Shown here piece by piece: positions 18,646-27,283 of a stretch of 64,000 nucleotides of DNA. Location of the stretch: NCBI GenBank assembly GCA_964343195.1, contig CAYFIR010000013.1:1-64000 (forward strand), given 5' to 3'. How positions within the stretch are numbered: the stretch's first letter is position 1; the number at the start of each line of letters is the position of its first letter. This stretch comes from CAYVAP01 sp964343195 (GTDB lineage Bacteria; Bacteroidota; Bacteroidia; J057). Below the pieces are notes generated by a model, which made no database searches, was not told where the DNA came from, and was given only the letters and a program-made list of their open reading frames with translations. Made by a program: the position numbers and the translations under genes.

Positions 18646-19149
18646 TTACAATCTCAAGCCAAGGTTGATCCCTACTGGAAGGAATAACAGATCCGGAGCG
18701 ACCTTCCCCGAGATCGGCAGGGCAGCATAGATCCGAAAAGTCATCCGCCGAGCCTGCTCCGGCTGGAAACGATACCCCACAATGGGATAAGCCCAATATG
18801 GCTTACTTTGAGAGCCGACCACCAGGGTGCCGCCCATTCCTCCCTCAAAGAAATTTCTGCCTCTGCCCAGATTAACCGTAAGATGGTGCGGAACGGTAAG
18901 GAAGTTCTTCGGCGTACAGCCATCCTGCAAGACACAACCCAGAAATTCGCGGTTGTAACCAAGGCCGACTTCGCTGAATAGCCAGACTTTCTCAGCCAGT
19001 TGATGCCCGTACTCATAGTTGAGTGAAACCAGAGAGGCTTCGCCCAGGAAGTTTATGTTCAGGTTTTGATGGGACTGAAGGCTTTGAGCCTGAGCTATTT
19101 GCATAAAAAGCCCCAGAGACAGACAAAAGGAAAAGAAGGTGCGTACCAT
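18646..19149 (-). CDS. small exported protein, probable outer-membrane beta-barrel
   Basis: 167-aa protein with a clear signal peptide ending AQAQ at residues 21-22. The mature part has alternating hydrophobic/polar strands, glycine-rich turns and a terminal strand ending GINLGLRL, as expected for an 8-stranded outer-membrane barrel. One Cys pair (CVLQDGC) may form a disulfide. In-frame non-ATG starts extend to 19218, but the ATG at 19149 sits directly before the signal peptide. I do not recognise a named family. Confidence 0.72.
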   Translation of the reverse strand: MVRTFFSFCLSLGLFMQIAQAQSLQSHQNLNINFLGEASLVSLNYEYGHQLAEKVWLFSEVGLGYNREFLGCVLQDGCTPKNFLTVPHHLTVNLGRGRNFFEGGMGGTLVVGSQSKPYWAYPIVGYRFQPEQARRMTFRIYAALPISGKVAPDLLFLPVGINLGLRL

Positions 19150-19380
19150 GATATTCGGAGGTTGGATGGTGTGAGAAATTGGCTGCACCAGCACCGGGGT
19201 GATGGCGCAGCAGGTCAAACCAGGGGTAAGACAGGTTGCATGACCGATGATTCTAAAGTAGAAATTAGTCCACGGAGTAGATCATGCTACTTTCCCACTG
19301 GTGCGCCCAGCTTTCCCAACCATGCTATAGTTTTCCGAACGGAGAAAATCCCTTCCCGATGAAACGTCCAGTATCCGCCT

Positions 19381-20121
19381 CTAGAGAATGTTGAGGCGGC
19401 GACGAAATTCCTCCCAGTAACTCCGGCTCACGGGGATGTGGTTGCCCCCTACGCTGATGAGGTTGTCCTCGACTTCCTGGACCTGGGTGAGGTTAACCAC
19501 AAAAGAGCGGTGTACGCGCATCAGGTAAGGAGCGGGGATCTTCTGTTCCAGGGTATTGAGTGGCACAGAAAGGACGTAAGCCTGCTCTGCGGTGTGGACC
19601 GTGCTATAAGCCCGATTGGCCTCAATGAATAGCAGGTCTTTGCACAAGACACACACCATCTTTTTGCGGTCTCGCACAAAAATTCGGTCCTGCAACACAA
19701 AAGAATCCAGGCCTTCGTCTTCTTCTGGGCGGTTGGACGCAGTTGTGGCCAGGATTTGCTCAATGAGCAGTTCGACGGTGCGCCGCAGGTGGCGCTTACG
19801 GAAGGGCTTTTCGATGAAGGCAAAAGGCTGAGTGGCCTTGGCACGTGCAAAAGAACCTTCATCGGTATTGGCGGTCATATAAATAACCGGAATATCATGC
19901 CGGGCTTTGAGTTGCTGTACAGTAGTGATGCCATCCCACTTCCCGGCCAGGGAGATATCCATCAGGATCAAATCAGGCGTCTCCTGTTCCAGAAAAGGCA
20001 GTACCTCCTCTCCTTCCATCAGGATACCACACACGTCGCACCCCATTTCTTCGAGATGGCCTGCCACATCGCGCGCCACGATAATTTCGTCTTCTACAAT
20101 CAGTACCTTGATGGTTTGCAT
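19381..20121 (-). CDS. LytTR-family response regulator
   Basis: 246-aa regulator with an N-terminal receiver domain: acidic pocket in VLIVEDE, phospho-acceptor Asp55 in LILMDISL, MTA near residue 81, and conserved Lys in FIEKPF. A C-terminal LytTR DNA-binding domain spans about residues 135-246 (FVRDRKKMVCVLCKDLLFIE, LEQKIPAPYLMRVHRSFVVNL, ISVGGNHIPVSRSYWEEF). LytTR domains typically bind direct repeats about 21 bp apart. The gene follows the histidine kinase by 9 bases, so the two form a cognate pair. The triple repeat at 32288-32350 is a candidate target. Confidence 0.95.
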   Translation of the reverse strand: MQTIKVLIVEDEIIVARDVAGHLEEMGCDVCGILMEGEEVLPFLEQETPDLILMDISLAGKWDGITTVQQLKARHDIPVIYMTANTDEGSFARAKATQPFAFIEKPFRKRHLRRTVELLIEQILATTASNRPEEDEGLDSFVLQDRIFVRDRKKMVCVLCKDLLFIEANRAYSTVHTAEQAYVLSVPLNTLEQKIPAPYLMRVHRSFVVNLTQVQEVEDNLISVGGNHIPVSRSYWEEFRRRLNIL

Positions 20122-20130
20122 AAGGACAAT

Positions 20131-22098
20131 TTAAGCAGTAGCCGCCGAATAGGGAAAACGAATACGGGTGCGGTATCCATCGGCCCGCTGCTGGCTTATC
20201 TTGCCTTTCAACTGCTGCGTGAGCATCTCCACCAATTCGCCACCAAAGCCGCCGGATGGGTCAGGGGCAGATTTCGCTCCTGACCCATCGTCTGCTACTT
20301 CCAGGATCAACTCGTTCTGCTCCTGCTGCATCCGAATGAAGATGGTTCCCTGCCCCCGTTCGCCGAACGCATACTTGAGCGTGTTGGTGATCAGCTCGTT
20401 GGTGATCAGTCCCAGCGGCACGGCATACTCCACATCCAACTCTATCTGAGGCATATCAACCAGTACTTCGATATCGTCGCTTTCGTCGGCATAGGCATCC
20501 ACGAGCGTATCGGTCAGGCTGCTGAAGTAGTTCTTCATCTCTACGGCAGCGAGGTTATTGCCACGATACAACCGCTGGTGAATCAGCGACATGGAGCGTA
20601 CGCGAGACTCGCTGTCGAGGATGGCATGACGTACCTGCTTGTCCTGAATGTGCCGCGATTGCAGGCTCAGAAGGCTGGATATTACCTGCAAATTGTTCTT
20701 TACGCGGTGGTGTACTTCCTTGAGCAGCAGTTCGTTTTCCTGGTTGCGGACACTCAGGTTTTCATTGAGAGACTGGAGGGTTTGAGCGGTGCGCTGTCGG
20801 CGGCGATACCCAACGCCTAACACTACCAAAAGGGTCAGGAGTAAGCCAACTCCACCCAGACTCAGCCCTTGAATCTGGCGCTGTTGATCAATTTGGCGCT
20901 GCTGCTGGGCCAAGGCCTCGTCTTTTTTTCCCGACTCATACTTTGCCATGACCTCCGATTCCAGGTTTTCTATCTGGCCTTCCAGAGCGGCTTTTTGCTC
21001 TGACATCACCAGTTCGGTGTAATGCAAAGCCTGCTCGAAGTTACCTACTTCTCGGTAGCAGGTAGCCAGCTCTTCGTATAGCTCTTGGATTCCAACAGAA
21101 TTCTCTTTCTTATCTCCATAGTAGGATTCAGCGTTCACCAGCCACGGAAGAGCTTCCTGGTACTTGTCCTGCATCATCAGAATGACTCCCACATCTTCCT
21201 GCCAACTGAGAGCAGCTTCCTCACTGAACAGGTCCCGGACCGACTCATAAGCATAGCGAAAATCAGTCTCGGCCTTTTTATACTCTCCCATGTCTTTATA
21301 GACCTGGCCACGGGCATTGGTCGCGCGAATCAGGATGCCTGCACTTTCAAAGTCTCCAGATTCGATCACCTCCATACACCTGTCATAAGCTGCCAACGCA
21401 GCCTGATAATCCTCTACCTTTCGCAGGGACGTGATCAATTCCATGTAATTAAGAGCCAGGTTATAGCCCATGTCATGCGCTTCAAAAATCGCCTGAGCCT
21501 GCACTCGGTAATCAATGGCCTCTTCCCAATTCTCCATTACTTCATACAGCCCGGCGATGTTGTGATAAACCCTCCCGATGCCCTCCTGATCATCCATCTC
21601 TTCGTAAAGGGCTAATGCATCGAAGATATAGGAACGCGCTTCTTCAAATTTTTTGCGACTGGCATAGGAGGTAGCCAGGTAGCCCATCATCTCGGCGGTT
21701 TTCTCCTGGTTATTGAGCGCCTGATATAACTCCAGCGCTGCGAGTTCGTGCTTGAGGCCAGAGTCAGGGGAAAAGTATACGTGGTATGCATACCAGGCAG
21801 AAAGCAGGTCATGGGTGAGGGCCATTTGAGCTGAGTCCCCCGTGGCATAGGATAGAGCCAATGCATCATACGCAACTTCCCAGGCCTCCATTCGCATCGA
21901 GTCTTCATACATGGTTCGTTCAACCCAGCTCAACGCAGAATCTACCCCAACTTCCTCCACTACGATGGGCGAAGCAGCGGATATGGCTATATTTACTCCG
22001 AAAGCAATCGCCCACACGTAAACCATCAGGGTGGCTTTTTTTCTACATACCAACCTCAATGCTGAGGCAATCCACCACACATTCTGTTCACTATCCAT
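20131..22098 (-). CDS. TPR-containing sensor histidine kinase (HisKA_2 type)
   Basis: 655-aa kinase. An N-terminal hydrophobic segment directs export; TPR repeats fill about residues 55-400 (for example YEEMDDQEGIGRVYHNIAGL and GEYKKAETDFRYAYESV). A short coiled coil (ALAQQQRQIDQQRQIQ) leads into a transmembrane helix at about 410-427. The cytoplasmic part has the HisKA_2 motif EVHHRVKNNLQVISSLLSLQ (His near 463) and a HATPase domain with NELITNTLKYAF and ADDGSG. Sensing through periplasmic TPRs is a common Bacteroidota layout; the signal is unknown. Its stop lies 9 bases before the LytTR regulator start. Confidence 0.93.
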   Translation of the reverse strand: MDSEQNVWWIASALRLVCRKKATLMVYVWAIAFGVNIAISAASPIVVEEVGVDSALSWVERTMYEDSMRMEAWEVAYDALALSYATGDSAQMALTHDLLSAWYAYHVYFSPDSGLKHELAALELYQALNNQEKTAEMMGYLATSYASRKKFEEARSYIFDALALYEEMDDQEGIGRVYHNIAGLYEVMENWEEAIDYRVQAQAIFEAHDMGYNLALNYMELITSLRKVEDYQAALAAYDRCMEVIESGDFESAGILIRATNARGQVYKDMGEYKKAETDFRYAYESVRDLFSEEAALSWQEDVGVILMMQDKYQEALPWLVNAESYYGDKKENSVGIQELYEELATCYREVGNFEQALHYTELVMSEQKAALEGQIENLESEVMAKYESGKKDEALAQQQRQIDQQRQIQGLSLGGVGLLLTLLVVLGVGYRRRQRTAQTLQSLNENLSVRNQENELLLKEVHHRVKNNLQVISSLLSLQSRHIQDKQVRHAILDSESRVRSMSLIHQRLYRGNNLAAVEMKNYFSSLTDTLVDAYADESDDIEVLVDMPQIELDVEYAVPLGLITNELITNTLKYAFGERGQGTIFIRMQQEQNELILEVADDGSGAKSAPDPSGGFGGELVEMLTQQLKGKISQQRADGYRTRIRFPYSAATA

Positions 22099-22404
22099 TT
22101 AAAGCGATTTTTGAATTTGGGACGAAATGGTTCCATCTTAATCCAATAAGGGAAAAATATCTGTATTGGACCATAACCCAACCTCGCTTTTTGTCCCCCC
22201 AGCACAACTTTACCTAAGGTAAACAATCGTTGGCAGGCATGCATAAGCGGCATTTGCCCTCTTCCCGGTTACCATGAACCAGTTGATGTCTATCGAGGAA
22301 AGCGATGCCATCATGCCGCCCAAACCACCTGGCTTGAACCCAAGCTCCACTCCTGGACCTCGATACGGACCTGGAGGGAGTTTGAGTAGAGGGTTTGCCT
22401 TTAT
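22099..22404. other. 306-bp gap between histidine kinase and cohesin-HYR adhesin gene
   Basis: No convincing gene or RNA. A plus-strand open frame of 79 codons from ATG 22274 overlaps the end of the adhesin gene and has no recognisable product. No intrinsic terminator or exact TAnnTTTG element was seen on the strand leading into the kinase gene. Confidence 0.5.
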
Positions 22405-25400
22405 CTATTGCCTGATAACCCGGCTGGTCCTAAGGATATCCCCCTGCTGTACCCGGATCAGGTACATTCCTTCGGCCAGGTGCTGCAGATCCAGCGAAGC
22501 TTCAAGCGTCTGATTCGTTTTATTCCATTTTTCACTAAATGCTATTTTACCCATTCCGTCCACTACTGTCACCGTCACCTCACCAGACTCCTGAGTGGCC
22601 CATGCCAGGTTTAGTGCTCCATGGCTCGGATTGGGAAATACGGTTAAGGTAAGGTCCTGATTGGCCAATGCCCCAATCGAAGTCGGCTCCTCAACTGTCA
22701 CGATGGCTGCACATATATCAGTATTCCCACCTGCATCAAACACGGTGAGGATTACGGCATTGGCCCCCATATCGTCTGTCGTAAATGTGTCCTGGCTAAC
22801 GGTCATGGAGTCAATGCCACAGGCATCATTGGAGCCAGCATCCATCATCATTGGGGTGAGCACAGCCACTCCGTTGGTATCGAGGTGCAGGACCACATCC
22901 TGACAGAATGCCACGGGAGAAATCACATCTTCCACTACTACGACTATGGTGTCCGTCCCTTCATTTCCATGCAGGTCCCTTGCCCTGATGACAACCTCAT
23001 TACTCCCAATGTCGCTACAGTCAAAGACACTCTGATCCAGTTCCAGGGCACTCAGCCCACATGGGTCGATTGCGATTACCCCAAATTCCGATGCTGCCAC
23101 GGAACCGATACCCGCAGAATCGAGCTGAATGGTAACTGAAGGAATCTGTGTCGAAAGTGTCGGAGCAATCTGATCCTCAACCGTAACAAGGGCCGTATCC
23201 ACGGAAACATTTCCCGCCATATCACGGACTGTGACAATTACCTCATGGGTCCCTACACTAAAGCAGTTGAAATCTGTCTGGCTCAAGGTAACGCTTTGGA
23301 TCCCGCATGCGTCGTATGCAGATTCAACTACATCCTGTGTAACAACTTCCAATTGCCCAAAGTCATCCAGGCCAAGGGTAACATCCCGCGTTTCCAGCAT
23401 GGGGGCCAAGGTATCTGCAAGGGTCACCAGCGAAACGCAGGTATCGGCATAGCCATTGGAGTCAGCCACGAAGAGCAGGATATGGTTAGCTCCCATATCG
23501 CTGCAATCAAAAGAGTCCTGGCTTACTGAGAATATCGGTTGCCCTACAAATACAGTCGAACCTCCATCCAGATCAGCAGGAACGAGAGCAGCATGACCGG
23601 TTGAATCAAGCGCCAGTGCAAGGGGTTGACAAATGGCCACCGGAGCGTCAACATCAACCACTGTCACCACCGCAGCGCAACTATCGCTGTTCCCATTGGC
23701 ATCTGTAGCTATCAGGTACACCAGATTGGTTCCCAGATCCGCCTGTGTGAAAGTCTGTTGGCTTAGCGAAAGGGTGACGGCACTACAACCATCAAAAGAG
23801 CCATTGTCCACCTGTCCGGGAAGAATGCTTTTGGTCCCATTGGGATCGAGTTGCACAGTAATGTCCTGACAGATGACCGCAGGAGCCTCCACGTCATTTA
23901 TGACCACCTGCTGCGGAACCGAAATGGTATTTCCATTGCCGTCGTCGAACGTCCAGGTCACAGTGAAGCTTCCCTGGGTACTGTAACTCAGGGGATCAGT
24001 CGTGGAGCCGAATACCAATCCTGCACAATCATCAATGGTGCTCGGTGGGGTCAGGGTTGCGCTGCAGGAGGCTACCACTGGTGGCAGCGTCACCGTTGTT
24101 GGGGGGGTATTGTCTTCAATGACAGTTTGTTGAGAGAAAGAAACAGGGCAATCCGTCCCCACGGTGTAAGTCACGGAGTACACCACTCCCTGCGTGACAG
24201 ATGTAATGTCCAGTTCCCCGGTAAACGGATCTATGGTTGCATTGGGAGAAATGGAGAAAGTACCTCCACTACTGCCCAGAATGGTCGCTTCCGGATCTGG
24301 TGCCCCCGGACAGACGGTCGCTGGGAAGGTGAAGGAAGGATCGGAGACCGCCTGAACCAGAATAGACTGGGTGCTTTGACTGGGACAGGGGGGGCCTGTA
24401 GTTGTGTAAGTTACCTCGTAGGTACTGCCTGGCGTTGTACTGCTCAGGAATAGTTCGCCAGTGCTCGCATTAATGGTGGCTCCCTGGTCCACGGAAAAGA
24501 TACCTCCCCCCAGTCCGGTAATGACCGGAATGGGATTCGCAGCGTCTGCACATACTGTATCAGCCAGGGTAAAGGAGGCATCATCAGCCGGACGAATGTA
24601 AACCATACGGGTCTCGCTGCTGGGGCAATCCCCATTGGTGGTGTAGGTGACGGAGTAGGTGCTCCCTGGAAGGGTTGATGCCAAAGACAGCGTTCCGGTT
24701 GCCGCATTGATGCTGGCGCCATTGTCCACTGAAAACGTACCACCAGTCAATCCTGTAACCGTGCCGACTGGATTGATGCCGTTGAAACAAACCGTATCGG
24801 GGTAGGCAAAACCTGCATCATCGGCGTCCTGGATTAGTATGCTTTGGGAGGAGAATACCGCACAGGGAGAGCCAACTGTGTATGTGATCAGGTAGGAGAT
24901 CCCCGCAGAAGTAGAGCTCAGGTCCAACTCCCCCGTGACCGGGTCAATGGTCGCCCCATTATTCACCGAATAGATTCCACCCGGATCGCCGATCAGGCTG
25001 GCCTGTGGATTGGCACCGTTTATACAGGCCGATGAGGGAAACATAAAACCGGGGTCTGCTGTACCGGAACACAGGGTCACCGTAAGCGTTCCCTGGTTCA
25101 CCGCCGGAGTGAGGAACAGGTTCCCATCCGAATAACCCAGGCTGGTGACAGAGCCATCTATAGTCAGCGGAAATATACCCGCTGGAGCGGTGGACTTGAT
25201 CACGAATCTTAGCTCCATTACATCTGTTCCATCCGGGATCGTTTTGCTGCCGCCAGAGAAATCCACCCAACCAAATGTCAGGGCATCAAGGGGGATATTT
25301 CCCTGACCTGGAGGCCCATATACCACGGTTCCCAGGCTAGCAGAGGGACTACCGGCGGAGAGGTACTCCATTGCCGTGCTATCCCAGAAAAATGTACCCT

Positions 25401-27183
25401 GGAATCCGCTGAGGCTGTTAAAATTTTCCACCGAAACCAGCACCGTCACGGTATCGTCGGGAGAACCCGCAACAGATTCGACATTCAGGGTCATCGGCGG
25501 CCCTACAGGCGGCACCGTTACGGTAGCCGAGCAGCTGTCCAAGTTGCCACTGGCATCCGTCGCAATGAGAAATACGGTGTTTGTTCCAACGTCTGCAGCG
25601 GTGAAGTTTTGCTTGCTCAGCGTCAACGTCACAGGCCCACAATCGTCGAAACTGCCGTTGTCGATATCGCCAGTCAACAGGGTGCCGGTATTGCTGCCGG
25701 GGTCCAGCTGAAGGGTAAAATTCTTACAAATGACAGTCGGGGGTGTGTTGTCGTCAATGATCACCTGCTGGGGGACGGTGATGCTATTTCCATTCCCGTC
25801 ATCAAAAGTCCAGTTTACCGTGTAGCTGCCCTGTACGGTGTATGTCAAGGGATCAGCGGTGGTGGCTGTAATGAGCCCTGCACAGTCATCCGTGGTAGTC
25901 GGGGCCGTAAGTGTCGCGCTACAGGATTCTGTAATGGTAGGCAGCGTGACGGTGATGGGCGGGGTGTTGTCTTCGACCACAACCTGCCGCGTGGTAGAAG
26001 CAGGACAACTCCCGCCAACCGTATAGGTGATGGTGTACACCACTCCCGGGGTCACAGATGTCAGGTCCAGTTCACCGGTAAATGGGTCAATATTAGCCGT
26101 TGGTGAAATGGTGAAAGTGCCCCCACTATTGCCAAGGATTGTGGCCTCGGGATCAGGTGCTCCCGGGCAAACGCTCGCTGGGAAGGTAAAGGAAGGATCA
26201 GTCGCCCCCTGCACCAGGATGGATTGGGTACTCTGGGTTGGGCAGGGTCCTGTCGTCGTATAGGTTACTTCATAAATGGCCCCGACACTGGTGCTGCTGA
26301 GGAACAGTTCACCGGTAGCAGGGTCGATGCTTGCCCCCTGATCGACAGAGAAGGCACCACCGGTCAGGCCTGTGATGGTTGCACTGGGATTTGGCTCATT
26401 GGCACAAACCGAATCGGGAAAGATGAAGCTTGCATCGTCCGGGGCCAGGATTTGGATGATCTGGGTGGAAGAAGCAGGGCAGGGAGCTCCGAGCATGTAC
26501 GTGATGGTGTAAGTACCACCGGCAGTGGTGGTACTGAGGTCCAGTTCTCCAGTGGCAGGATTGATGATTGCGCCATTGTTGACTGAAAAGGTACCACCGG
26601 TATCACCGGTAATAGTGGGAAGCGGACCTGGATCGTTTAGACAGATCGCTGAGGGAAGGGTGAAACCAGGGTCGGAACTGCCCGCACAAACGCTGATGGT
26701 AATGCTTCCTGAGTTCGCAACAATTGGTAACAGGGAGCCAGTGGTTGAATAGCCAAGTGGGGTCACGGAACTATCAACCAATACCGGGGTGACACCAGCA
26801 CTGACACCGCTTTTTATGACAAAGGAAATCTCTATTACTACCGTACTGTCGGCTAACGACTTGGCCCCTCCCGAAAAGTCCAGCCATGCGAAGGTAGCTG
26901 CATCCTCCGGAATTATCCCCTGGCCTGGACTTCCTACAATGTTGTTAAATCCGGGCGTCGGACTGTTCAATGCTAAAAAGGACAGAAAGGTTGTATCCCA
27001 TCGAAGTGTACCCTGATAACCGCTGATGTTGGTAAAGTTGGCTACAGCCAGGGGTATTGTAACGGTGTCCTCGGGAGCTCCAACAGCTGCTCCCAGAGAA
27101 AAGGTTACTCCCTGCCCCATGGTAAGCCCATGCCAACCAAAGGTAAGTACGATGAACAAGGTAAATAGAAGCTGGGAACGCAT
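22405..27183 (-). CDS. cohesin/HYR multidomain T9SS type A surface protein
   Basis: 1592-aa secreted protein. Signal peptide residues 1-24; cohesin-like domain about 25-165 (EDTVTIPLAVANFTNISGYQ, ATFAWLDFSGG); several ~75-residue repeats of the form DPGFTLP-C-TG-GGTFSVNNGA-GELDLS; then HYR-like domains (WTFDDGNGNSITVPQQV). From about residue 564 the same series begins again with a second cohesin-like domain, more ~75-residue repeats and HYR units, each with a D-ACG-S-x-S-x-x-F pattern. The last 80 residues are a type A T9SS sorting domain (VFPNPSHGALNLAW ... GMYLIRV). Cohesins bind dockerins in cellulosomes; in Bacteroidota surface proteins the partner is generally unknown. The neighbouring protein carries a dockerin-like segment. 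Confidence 0.9.
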   Translation of the reverse strand: MRSQLLFTLFIVLTFGWHGLTMGQGVTFSLGAAVGAPEDTVTIPLAVANFTNISGYQGTLRWDTTFLSFLALNSPTPGFNNIVGSPGQGIIPEDAATFAWLDFSGGAKSLADSTVVIEISFVIKSGVSAGVTPVLVDSSVTPLGYSTTGSLLPIVANSGSITISVCAGSSDPGFTLPSAICLNDPGPLPTITGDTGGTFSVNNGAIINPATGELDLSTTTAGGTYTITYMLGAPCPASSTQIIQILAPDDASFIFPDSVCANEPNPSATITGLTGGAFSVDQGASIDPATGELFLSSTSVGAIYEVTYTTTGPCPTQSTQSILVQGATDPSFTFPASVCPGAPDPEATILGNSGGTFTISPTANIDPFTGELDLTSVTPGVVYTITYTVGGSCPASTTRQVVVEDNTPPITVTLPTITESCSATLTAPTTTDDCAGLITATTADPLTYTVQGSYTVNWTFDDGNGNSITVPQQVIIDDNTPPTVICKNFTLQLDPGSNTGTLLTGDIDNGSFDDCGPVTLTLSKQNFTAADVGTNTVFLIATDASGNLDSCSATVTVPPVGPPMTLNVESVAGSPDDTVTVLVSVENFNSLSGFQGTFFWDSTAMEYLSAGSPSASLGTVVYGPPGQGNIPLDALTFGWVDFSGGSKTIPDGTDVMELRFVIKSTAPAGIFPLTIDGSVTSLGYSDGNLFLTPAVNQGTLTVTLCSGTADPGFMFPSSACINGANPQASLIGDPGGIYSVNNGATIDPVTGELDLSSTSAGISYLITYTVGSPCAVFSSQSILIQDADDAGFAYPDTVCFNGINPVGTVTGLTGGTFSVDNGASINAATGTLSLASTLPGSTYSVTYTTNGDCPSSETRMVYIRPADDASFTLADTVCADAANPIPVITGLGGGIFSVDQGATINASTGELFLSSTTPGSTYEVTYTTTGPPCPSQSTQSILVQAVSDPSFTFPATVCPGAPDPEATILGSSGGTFSISPNATIDPFTGELDITSVTQGVVYSVTYTVGTDCPVSFSQQTVIEDNTPPTTVTLPPVVASCSATLTPPSTIDDCAGLVFGSTTDPLSYSTQGSFTVTWTFDDGNGNTISVPQQVVINDVEAPAVICQDITVQLDPNGTKSILPGQVDNGSFDGCSAVTLSLSQQTFTQADLGTNLVYLIATDANGNSDSCAAVVTVVDVDAPVAICQPLALALDSTGHAALVPADLDGGSTVFVGQPIFSVSQDSFDCSDMGANHILLFVADSNGYADTCVSLVTLADTLAPMLETRDVTLGLDDFGQLEVVTQDVVESAYDACGIQSVTLSQTDFNCFSVGTHEVIVTVRDMAGNVSVDTALVTVEDQIAPTLSTQIPSVTIQLDSAGIGSVAASEFGVIAIDPCGLSALELDQSVFDCSDIGSNEVVIRARDLHGNEGTDTIVVVVEDVISPVAFCQDVVLHLDTNGVAVLTPMMMDAGSNDACGIDSMTVSQDTFTTDDMGANAVILTVFDAGGNTDICAAIVTVEEPTSIGALANQDLTLTVFPNPSHGALNLAWATQESGEVTVTVVDGMGKIAFSEKWNKTNQTLEASLDLQHLAEGMYLIRVQQGDILRTSRVIRQ

Positions 27184-27225
27184 CAGTAGGGAGGGAATTT
27201 AGCTCAAAAGAAAATCAGCAATTCT

Positions 27226-27268
27226 AAAAAAGCATCCGACCAGCGGCGATCACCTGCCGGCCGGATGC
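27226..27268 (-). terminator. intrinsic terminator between the two T9SS giants
   Basis: On the minus strand, GCATCCG-x-CC-x-GC arms form an interrupted 13-position stem, followed directly by six T residues. It starts 15 bases after the stop of the upstream giant gene and lies before the start of the second, so the two genes may be only partly co-transcribed. Confidence 0.75.
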
Positions 27269-27283
27269 CCTATTTTCAGCTCA

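Noticed and set aside
22274..22513. A 79-codon frame starting in the 306-bp gap
   Set aside because: It overlaps the adhesin end, has no homology that I recognise, and no promoter is seen. It stays possible only with expression evidence.
23600..26700. Regularly spaced similar DNA segments that might suggest a repeat array
   Set aside because: They are coding repeats of the adhesin (about 75 residues each), not short identical repeats with unique spacers; not a CRISPR array.
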